Of a stretch of 5,607 bases of DNA, positions 1 through 5,607 are shown piece after piece. Numbering within the stretch: position 1 is the first letter of the stretch; each line of letters opens with the position of its first letter. The position numbers and the translations under genes are program-made. Where the stretch lies: positions 1 to 5,607 of the forward strand of contig JAQSDS010000120.1 of NCBI GenBank assembly GCA_029946045.1, read 5' to 3'. Source of the stretch: Rhodoferax sp. (GTDB lineage Bacteria; Pseudomonadota; Gammaproteobacteria; Burkholderiales; Burkholderiaceae_C). The notes beneath the pieces were generated by a model. The model saw only the letters and a list, made by a program, of their open reading frames with translations, searched no databases and had not been told where the DNA came from.

Positions 1-2532
1 AGCGTGCTGTCGCGTGAGACGCTGAGCGCGTTTGCCGACACCTTGCTGACCCGATTAGCCCCCTTGGCGGGTGCCCAGGCCGGCCTGCTGTATGTGTTCG
101 ACAGACCAGCCCAGCACTACGCGCTGGCGGGGTCGGCAGGCGTGACTGACCTGGCGGGCCTGGCACCCAGCTTTGCCAACGATGGCTGCCTGCTTGCCCA
201 GTGCGCTCAGCAAGCCCTGTCGTTCAGCGCCCACACAAGCACCCAAGCGCCCTTGCCAGGACTGGCTGGGCTGCTCGGGTCCGAAGCAGGCTCCGTGCTG
301 ATCGTCCCCGTCATGCCGACGGGGAAAACCCGGGTGCTCGCGGTTCTGGTGCTGGGCACCTCTGGCAGCCTGGACCCACGTCACCAGGCCCTGCTGGACG
401 AACTGCTGCCGCAGGTGGCGCTGAACCTGGAAATATTTGAGCGCAACCGGATCACCCAGACCCTGTTGGCGCAAACACAGGAACAGGCACACGACTTGCA
501 ACAATCCGAAGCGGTACTGCAGGTGCAGCAGCTGGAACTGGTCAGCCAGGCCGGAGAATTGCACCACCAGTTCGAATTGACCCGCGCCGCGCGCCAGCAA
601 GCCGAAGAAGCAAACCGCGCCAAGAGCGAGTTTTTGGCCAACATGAGCCATGAGATCCGCACCCCGATGAATGCCGTGATCGGCCTGTCAGGTCTGGCCC
701 TGGAAACCGAGCTCAATGCCAAGCAGCGCGACTATCTGCAAAAAATCAACACCGAGGGCAAGGCGCTGGTGGGTATCATCAACGACATTCTGGATTACTC
801 CAAGCTAGGTGCCAGAAAAATGACGCTGGAGTCTGCACCGTTCAGTCTGAAACAAGTGCTCGACAGCGTGGACACCTTGGTAGGACAACTGGCGCAGCAA
901 AAACACATCGCGTTTTCGATCGCTGTCCAGCCCGACGTGCCGCAGTCCTTGCTGGGCGATGCCCTGCGGCTCAAGCAGGTGCTGACCAACCTTTGCCACA
1001 ATGCCATCAAATTCACTGAGCATGGCCGGGTCAAGGTGGCGGTGATGGTGACCCAGCGCCAGAGCGAGCGCGTGCAGCTCACGGTGTCGGTGCAGGACAG
1101 CGGCATCGGCATGACGGCGCAGCAGCGCAGCAAACTGTTCACCGGCTTCAGCCAGGCCGACAGCTCGACCACGCGCCGTTTCGGCGGCACCGGGCTGGGC
1201 CTGACGATTTCCAGGAGCCTGGTTGAAATGATGCGCGGCCACCTGGTCGTGCAGTCCGAAGAGGGGGCCGGAAGCACCTTCACCTTCACCGCCTGGCTGG
1301 ACCTGCCGATACCGACAGACCGCCCTGGCTTGGAAGACAGCTCGGCGCTGAACACCGCACTGCCGGCCCTAGAGGACTTGCCTGCGGCAGAGCAGGCCTG
1401 GCTTGCGCCAGCGGTATGGGACAGCACGCCGGTGCCGGTCGTGACATCGGGCCCTTTGAGCGGCCTGGCTGTGCTGCTGGTGGAAGACAACAAGATCAAC
1501 CAGCAAATTGCAGGCGAGCTCATGGCCGCCATGGGCGTGCGCGTGACGCTGGCCGACCATGGCCAGCAGGCGCTGGACTTGCTGCAAAACGCCGCCCAGC
1601 CCTTGCCCTGGTCGCTGGTGCTGATGGACCTGCAAATGCCGGTGATGGACGGCCACCAGGCCGCGTTGGCCTTGCGCCAGCAGGCGCGCTTTAAGGATTT
1701 ACCGATCATTGCCTTGACGGCGCATGCCGACCTTGAGGTTGTGGCCCGCTGTCTCGATGAGGGCATGAACGACCACCTGAGCAAACCGATCGACCCCGAC
1801 GCGCTGCGTCAGTGCCTGGCGCTTTGGGGCCACCTAGCGACGGCCGCAGTCACAAGCCCTTCTGACGCACCCCAAAAGTCCGGCCCAGCACTGCGCATCA
1901 GTGGCATCAATACGGTGCAGGGCCTGCGCCTGTGCGCGGGTAACCAGATGCTCTACCAGAGCGTGCTGAAAAAATTTCTCGACAGCATCAGCACCCTGCC
2001 GAGCCAGTTGGCGGACCTCGCAACAGTGGGGAAATGGTCAGATGCCGAGCGCCTGGTGCACAACCTCAAGGGCGTCGCAGCCAACGTTGGGGCCACCAAG
2101 TGCAGCACGCTGAGTGCCGAAGTCGAACAAGCCTTGCATCAGACGGTCCAAAGCGGCCAACCATTGGCATCAGCGCATAGCCTGCTGGCACCGCTGATGG
2201 CGCACCTGGCGCACCTGGCGCTGCGTTTGCGCCAGGCCTTGCCCGAGGCCTCAGACGCCGCCCGAACAGTGCAGCCTGTGGATGCAGCGCAATTGCAAGA
2301 AGTTTGCAATGCGTTGGCTGATCTGCTGGCCACCAACAACGCCGCCGCTGAACTTCTGCTGCGAACACAAGGCGGCTTGCTGCGCGATGGTCTGGGTGTT
2401 AAATTCGACCTGCTGGTACAACAAGCACAAGAATTTGAGTTCTCAGACGCACTGCTCACACTGCAACAAGCCGCAGTCGATGCACATATCACCTTAAACC
2501 AGAGTGGCTATGGAACTGTTTCCACCAATTAA
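1..2532 (+). CDS. Hybrid sensor histidine kinase (GAF-HisKA-HATPase-REC-HPt), 5'-partial
   Basis: Tripartite hybrid kinase that should autophosphorylate on His, pass phosphate to its own receiver Asp, then to its HPt His, and on to a separate receiver. The frame is already open at base 1, so the start is upstream; the GTG at 4 is probably internal. Residues are counted from that GTG. A GAF domain spans about 1-145 and ends in a stretch typical of proteobacterial hybrid kinases ([16 protein letters not shown]). A Gln/Glu-rich coiled-coil linker covers about 147-207. HisKA has phospho-acceptor H216 ([10 protein letters not shown]). HATPase_c shows the N box with N333, the G1 box DSGIGM from D365 and the G2 box GGTGLGL around 393-399. 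REC (about 486-605) has E494/D495, acceptor D542, T572 and K594. HPt (about 640-735) has H686 in HNLKG. A helical tail without a second HPt histidine follows. No membrane segment is visible, but the missing N-terminus could hold one, or HAMP or PAS domains. The 3' end overlaps the HD-GYP gene, its likely phosphorelay target. The signal is unknown. Confidence 0.95.
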   Translation, partial: SVLSRETLSAFADTLLTRLAPLAGAQAGLLYVFDRPAQHYALAGSAGVTDLAGLAPSFANDGCLLAQCAQQALSFSAHTSTQAPLPGLAGLLGSEAGSVLIVPVMPTGKTRVLAVLVLGTSGSLDPRHQALLDELLPQVALNLEIFERNRITQTLLAQTQEQAHDLQQSEAVLQVQQLELVSQAGELHHQFELTRAARQQAEEANRAKSEFLANMSHEIRTPMNAVIGLSGLALETELNAKQRDYLQKINTEGKALVGIINDILDYSKLGARKMTLESAPFSLKQVLDSVDTLVGQLAQQKHIAFSIAVQPDVPQSLLGDALRLKQVLTNLCHNAIKFTEHGRVKVAVMVTQRQSERVQLTVSVQDSGIGMTAQQRSKLFTGFSQADSSTTRRFGGTGLGLTISRSLVEMMRGHLVVQSEEGAGSTFTFTAWLDLPIPTDRPGLEDSSALNTALPALEDLPAAEQAWLAPAVWDSTPVPVVTSGPLSGLAVLLVEDNKINQQIAGELMAAMGVRVTLADHGQQALDLLQNAAQPLPWSLVLMDLQMPVMDGHQAALALRQQARFKDLPIIALTAHADLEVVARCLDEGMNDHLSKPIDPDALRQCLALWGHLATAAVTSPSDAPQKSGPALRISGINTVQGLRLCAGNQMLYQSVLKKFLDSISTLPSQLADLATVGKWSDAERLVHNLKGVAANVGATKCSTLSAEVEQALHQTVQSGQPLASAHSLLAPLMAHLAHLALRLRQALPEASDAARTVQPVDAAQLQEVCNALADLLATNNAAAELLLRTQGGLLRDGLGVKFDLLVQQAQEFEFSDALLTLQQAAVDAHITLNQSGYGTVSTN
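2200..2236. repeat. 9-bp tandem duplication followed by a perfect 8-bp inverted repeat inside the kinase gene
   Basis: GCGCACCTG occurs twice head to tail (2200-2208 and 2209-2217) and encodes the AHLAHLA stretch after the HPt core. Overlapping it, CCTGGCGC (2214-2221) and GCGCCAGG (2229-2236) form a perfect 8-bp GC-rich stem around a 7-nt loop. There is no T-run after the stem, so it is not a classical terminator. It may only reflect Ala/Leu codon use in an amphipathic helix. Confidence 0.5.
2504..2532 (+). promoter_or_regulatory. Gene overlap with start choice for the HD-GYP gene
   Basis: The HD-GYP frame begins inside the last codons of the hybrid kinase gene, whose TAA stop is at 2530-2532. 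Two candidate starts lie two codons apart: GTG 2504 and ATG 2510. The receiver fold needs sequence from about 2534 onward, so both are compatible with a full domain. The bases ahead of them (AAACCAGAGTGGCT) contain only a weak purine match placed too close to the ATG. Ribosomes finishing the kinase may supply initiation by coupling, which would tie the amounts of kinase and regulator together. The coupling is inference. Confidence 0.5.
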
Positions 2533-3655
2533 ACCCACCGTTCTGGTGGTCGACGACTCGTCAGCTAATCTGTCGCTGTTGTTTGGTTTACTGCACGAGT
2601 CCTACACCGTGAAAGCGGCCAACCACGGTTCCAAAGCGCTGGCCATGGTGAGCCAAGACGAGCCCGACCTGATTCTGCTCGACATCATGATGCCCGACAT
2701 CAACGGCTACGAAATCTGCCGACAGCTCAAGGCCAACCCGCGCACCCAGCATATCCCGGTGATTTTCCTGACCAGCAAGAACGAAGTTGAAAACGAAGAA
2801 ATGGGCATGGCCCTGGGTGCGGTCGACTACATCACCCGCCCGATCAGCCCTGAGATCCTGTTGTCGCGCTTGCGCGCGCACCTGGTCGACGCCAACCATG
2901 CCCGCACCATGCGGATCAACAACGAGTATCTTGAATTTGAAGTGACCAAACGGGCGCGCGACATGGCTGCGCTGCAAGAAGTCACCATTCTGGCGCTGGC
3001 CTCGCTGGCCGAAGTGCGCGATGTAGAGACGGGCAACCATTTGCGGCGCACCCAAAACTACATCCGCGCATTGGCCCGACAGTTGCACGTTCACCCACGT
3101 TTTTTCAGTTTTTTAAGCCTCAGCGTGATCGACATGCTGTTCAAGTGTGCGCCGCTGCACGACATCGGCAAGGTGGGCATTCCAGACCGCATCCTGCTCA
3201 AGCCCGGGCGCTATGAGCCACACGAGTTCGAGATCATGAGAACCCACCCACAGCTGGGTTACGACGCCCTGATGCAAGCCCAGGTGGCCAGCGTGGAGTC
3301 GATGGAATTCATTCAGATTGCCAAACAAATTGTCTACTCGCACCACGAGAAGTGGGACGGTACGGGTTACCCACAGGGCCTGGCTGGCGAGGCCATTCCC
3401 ATCCCCGGGCGCCTGATGGCGCTGGCCGATGTGTACGATGCCCTGATCAGTCGGCGCGTCTACAAGGAAGGCATGGGCCACGAGAAGGCCAAGGCCATCA
3501 TTCTGGAAGGACGGGGCAAACACTTTGACCCCGATGTGGTCGATGCCTTTCTGTTGCAGGAAGACGAGTTTCAGGCCATTGCAGAGCGCTATGCCGACAA
3601 CGAGGAAGCTTTGCAGAAAAAAGCCATTCGCCTGGCCAAAGTCCTCGCCGACTAA
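2510..3655 (+). CDS. Response regulator with REC and HD-GYP c-di-GMP phosphodiesterase domains
   Basis: Cytosolic two-component regulator of the RpfG-like class, expected to hydrolyse cyclic di-GMP under control of receiver phosphorylation. Residues are counted from ATG 2510 (381 aa). REC (about 9-125) has acidic pair D15/D16, acceptor D58 ([13 protein letters not shown]) and switch T88; the usual Lys near the end is Arg (R110, YITRPIS). HD-GYP (about 150-350) has the full expected ligand set: E173 and H177 (ETGNH), H217/D218 with K221 ([11 protein letters not shown]), H246, H278/H279 (HHEKWDG), G286-Y287-P288, and D307 (ALADVYDAL). Enzymatic activity is therefore likely. An in-frame GTG at 2504 would add two residues. 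I prefer the ATG, although neither start has a good Shine-Dalgarno sequence and translation is probably coupled to the upstream kinase, which it overlaps by 23 nt. The adjacent HPt-bearing kinase is the obvious phosphodonor, by inference. Likely outputs for the class are motility, biofilm or exopolysaccharide control, but nothing here says which. Confidence 0.95.
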   Translation: MELFPPIKPTVLVVDDSSANLSLLFGLLHESYTVKAANHGSKALAMVSQDEPDLILLDIMMPDINGYEICRQLKANPRTQHIPVIFLTSKNEVENEEMGMALGAVDYITRPISPEILLSRLRAHLVDANHARTMRINNEYLEFEVTKRARDMAALQEVTILALASLAEVRDVETGNHLRRTQNYIRALARQLHVHPRFFSFLSLSVIDMLFKCAPLHDIGKVGIPDRILLKPGRYEPHEFEIMRTHPQLGYDALMQAQVASVESMEFIQIAKQIVYSHHEKWDGTGYPQGLAGEAIPIPGRLMALADVYDALISRRVYKEGMGHEKAKAIILEGRGKHFDPDVVDAFLLQEDEFQAIAERYADNEEALQKKAIRLAKVLAD

Positions 3656-3684
3656 GCCAGCTCACACACTGCCAGCCCAGCCCC
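3656..3684. other. 29-nt intergenic spacer, no signal seen
   Basis: This is the only non-coding gap between complete genes in the window. It is C-rich and carries no hairpin with a T-run, no recognisable promoter boxes and no good Shine-Dalgarno sequence. The absence of a terminator supports co-transcription of the HD-GYP regulator and the PAS kinase. Confidence 0.6.
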
Positions 3685-5586
3685 ATGAACACCCCCAAAA
3701 GACGCAGCACTGACACGCCGGGCAGCGACTTGCAAGATGCCAACACCTTGCTGCGGACCGTGATTGACGAGAACCCCAACATCATCCTGATGAAGGACTG
3801 GGATGGCAAGTTCTTGTTGGGCAACCGCGCCCTGGCCAAGCTTTACGGCACCACGCCGGAGCAACTGGTGGGCAAGGACGATGGCGACTTCAACCCCAAC
3901 GCCGAGCAGGTCGCTTTTTACCTGCAAAACGTGCGCGCAGTCATGTCGCAAGGCCAGACCCAGGTGGTCATGGAAGAGTCCACCGACGCTGCCACCGGCG
4001 ACACCCTTTACTACCAGTCCATCAAGATCCCGCTGACCACAACCCAGGGCGACAAGCAGATCCTGGTGATTGCCAACGATGTCTCCGAGCTCAAACGCTT
4101 GCAGCTCAAACTGGAAGAGAGCGAGCGTCGCCTGAGCTATGTGCTTGACGCCACCGGCGAAGGCATCTGGGACTGGGACATCCGCACCGGCATCGTCACC
4201 CACAACCGGCGCTGGTGCCAGATCGCGGGGCTCAATGATGACTACCTGCAGCACCCGCTGGATGAATTCGCGGCGCTGTTGCACGCCGACGACAAGCCCC
4301 AGGTGATGGCCAGGTTGCAGGACTGCCTGGCGGGCAAGGGGCGCTACCAAAGCGAGCACCGCATGCGCCTGAAAGGTCACCAGGAAGTGTGGGTGCTGGA
4401 CCGTGGCGACGTGGTCGAGCGTGGCGCCGACGGCCAACCCTTGCGCATGGTGGGCAGCTTTGTCGACATCAGCGAGCGCAAGGCGGCCGAAGTGCTGCTG
4501 AGTGAACACAGTGCGCAACTTGACGCCATTTTTGCCCTGAGCCCGGACGGTTTCGTGGCCTTCGATCGCCGTCATCAGGTCAAGTACGTGAGTCCGGCAT
4601 TGACCACCCTCACCGGGCTGCAAGCCAACGATGTGATCGGGCTCGACGAGCAGGCTTTTTCCCAGAAGCTGGCCGGCCTGTGCCTGCCAGAAGCACGTTT
4701 TCAAGGCCTGGCCGGGCTGCGCAATGTGGCGCTCGCAGGCCTGGACAAAGATGCGCACCAGATCATCGAGTTGAATGAGTCGCCGGGTGCGGCCGCCGGG
4801 CACCGGGTGCTGAAAGTGTCCTTGCGCGAATCGCAAGAGCAGTCCATCTCGCAGATTCTTGCGCTGCGCGACATCAGCCATGAAACCGCGGTCGACCGCA
4901 TGAAGAGCGAGTTTTTGTCCACCGCCGCGCACGAGCTGCGCACCCCCATGTCTGGCATTTACGGCTTTGCCGAAGTGCTGCTGACCGAAGAACTGAGCGA
5001 AACCGAACGCAAGGAGTTTCTGGAAATCATTTACCGCCAGTCCAAGCTCATGACATCCATCCTCAATGAACTGCTCGACCTGGCCCGCATCGAGGCCTTG
5101 CAAGGCAAGGATTTTGTCTTTGAGGCGGTGCCAGTGCAGGGCCTGATCGAGGACGTGGTGCGCGGCCTCAAGCTGACTGACGGCCGGGCGCCGCCCACAC
5201 TGGCGCTACCCGCCCAGCCGGTATTTATGTGGGCTGATCACAAGAAGGCCCAGATGGCCTTACTCAATGTGCTGTCCAACGCCTACAAGTATTCGGCCGC
5301 CGACAAACCGGTTCACATTGCGGTGCAAACGCAACCCGGTGAAGTGATCTTGTGTGTCGCGGACCAGGGCGTTGGCATGCGCCCGGATCAGGCCGTTCGT
5401 GTGGGTGAGCGGTTTTTCCGCGTCGACAGCTCCGGCAAGGTCGCAGGCACCGGCCTGGGCATGAGCATCGTCAAGGAAATCATGGCGCTGCACTACGGCC
5501 GTGTGGACATCGGCAGTGCGCCCGGACAAGGCACCACCGTGACACTGACCTTCCCGGCTGGCAGCACAGCCACTCAAATAACATGA
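3685..5586 (+). CDS. Soluble PAS-PAS-PAS sensor histidine kinase
   Basis: Complete 633-residue sensor kinase with no visible signal peptide or membrane segment, so probably cytosolic. Three PAS domains come in order. PAS1 (about 20-138) contains the stretch MKDWDGKFLLGNRALAKLYG, which I recall from other betaproteobacterial signalling proteins. PAS2 (about 150-268) is PAS_3-like with GIWDWDIRTG and ends in DISERK. PAS3 (about 275-400) begins with the ALSPDGFVAFD stretch. HisKA has acceptor H416 in AAHELRTPM; the following E417 and T420 form the ExxT motif linked to phosphatase activity in this kinase class. HATPase_c (about 513-627) has N box N532 (LSNAYKYS), G1 box D560 (DQGVGM) and G2 box G588-T-G-L-G592. 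It has no receiver or HPt, so it needs a separate response regulator: either the HD-GYP protein 29 nt upstream or the gene starting at 5583. The ATG at 3685 is the only plausible start ahead of PAS1; upstream bases are C-rich with no clear ribosome-binding site. PAS ligands cannot be read from the sequence. Confidence 0.95.
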   Translation: MNTPKRRSTDTPGSDLQDANTLLRTVIDENPNIILMKDWDGKFLLGNRALAKLYGTTPEQLVGKDDGDFNPNAEQVAFYLQNVRAVMSQGQTQVVMEESTDAATGDTLYYQSIKIPLTTTQGDKQILVIANDVSELKRLQLKLEESERRLSYVLDATGEGIWDWDIRTGIVTHNRRWCQIAGLNDDYLQHPLDEFAALLHADDKPQVMARLQDCLAGKGRYQSEHRMRLKGHQEVWVLDRGDVVERGADGQPLRMVGSFVDISERKAAEVLLSEHSAQLDAIFALSPDGFVAFDRRHQVKYVSPALTTLTGLQANDVIGLDEQAFSQKLAGLCLPEARFQGLAGLRNVALAGLDKDAHQIIELNESPGAAAGHRVLKVSLRESQEQSISQILALRDISHETAVDRMKSEFLSTAAHELRTPMSGIYGFAEVLLTEELSETERKEFLEIIYRQSKLMTSILNELLDLARIEALQGKDFVFEAVPVQGLIEDVVRGLKLTDGRAPPTLALPAQPVFMWADHKKAQMALLNVLSNAYKYSAADKPVHIAVQTQPGEVILCVADQGVGMRPDQAVRVGERFFRVDSSGKVAGTGLGMSIVKEIMALHYGRVDIGSAPGQGTTVTLTFPAGSTATQIT

Positions 5587-5607
5587 CCCCTCTGCTCAAA
5601 ATTGATT
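5583..5607 (+). CDS. Start of a further gene (3'-partial, eight codons visible)
   Basis: An ATG at 5583 opens a frame reading MTPLLKID before the window ends. It shares the sequence ATGA with the stop codon of the PAS kinase gene, a 4-nt overlap typical of translationally coupled operon genes. By position it could be the partner response regulator of the PAS kinase, since that kinase lacks a receiver. Eight residues are too few to recognise any family, so the product is left unnamed. No strong Shine-Dalgarno sequence is visible upstream, which is compatible with reinitiation after the kinase stop. Confidence 0.55.

Noticed and set aside
4..6. GTG at 4 as the true start of the hybrid kinase
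   Set aside because: The frame is open before it, the GTG falls within or just at the beginning of the GAF fold, and no ribosome-binding site can be assessed. Kinases with this GAF type usually have more N-terminal sequence.
55..722. Minus-strand open frames opposite the GAF and linker region
   Set aside because: They overlap each other in different frames and encode Gln/His-rich or Ser/Cys-rich low-complexity products. The plus-strand GAF and coiled-coil reading explains the sequence.
795..1784. Minus-strand open frame (about 329 codons) opposite the hybrid kinase
   Set aside because: It lies wholly against the HisKA, HATPase and REC coding region, has no recognisable motif and a Ser/Arg/Cys-rich composition typical of a shadow frame.
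1967..1980. A-rich then T-rich run in the HPt region, considered as a programmed frameshift site
   Set aside because: The HPt domain and the rest of the protein continue in the same frame with the expected motifs, and no alternative-frame product of interest follows.
3100..3114. Two six-T runs close together, considered as a terminator or slippage site
   Set aside because: They encode Phe/Ser/Leu codons in the HD-GYP region ([10 protein letters not shown], as in homologues), there is no GC-rich hairpin before them, and the frame continues intact.
3652..5103. Long minus-strand open frame (about 483 codons) opposite the PAS kinase
   Set aside because: The plus strand has unmistakable PAS and kinase motifs over the same stretch. 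The antisense product is His/Gln/Val-rich with no recognisable domain, as expected from the mirror of GC-biased codons.

Overview
The window is a dense, one-directional block of signal-transduction genes on the + strand. It looks like a chromosomal segment of a GC-rich betaproteobacterium. A Burkholderiales/Comamonadaceae-like origin (Rhodoferax, Polaromonas and relatives) is my best guess. It rests on recalled similarity of the GAF, PAS and HD-GYP sequences to proteins of that group and on strong G/C preference at third codon positions; it is not a database result. I see no RNA genes, mobile elements, CRISPR arrays or phage genes, and no clear promoter or terminator.

Layout: (1) 1-2532 is the 3' part of a hybrid histidine kinase whose 5' end lies outside the window. 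Its visible domains are GAF, coiled-coil linker, HisKA, HATPase_c, REC and HPt, followed by a helical C-terminal tail. (2) 2510-3655 overlaps the kinase end by 23 nt and encodes a response regulator with an N-terminal receiver and a C-terminal HD-GYP cyclic-di-GMP phosphodiesterase domain. (3) After a 29-nt gap, 3685-5586 encodes a soluble sensor kinase with three PAS domains, HisKA and HATPase_c. (4) The stop of that gene overlaps the ATG of a further gene (ATGA at 5583-5586), of which only eight codons are visible.

The tight spacing and overlaps suggest one operon with translational coupling. The first two genes together hold every station of a His-Asp-His-Asp phosphorelay: kinase His, internal receiver Asp, HPt His, and the receiver Asp of the HD-GYP protein. 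The simplest model is that an unseen stimulus sensed upstream of, or by, the GAF domain controls c-di-GMP breakdown. The PAS kinase has no receiver of its own. It could feed the HD-GYP regulator as a second input, or it could pair with the next gene. The domain calls are firm. The wiring is inference, and the signals and outputs are unknown.
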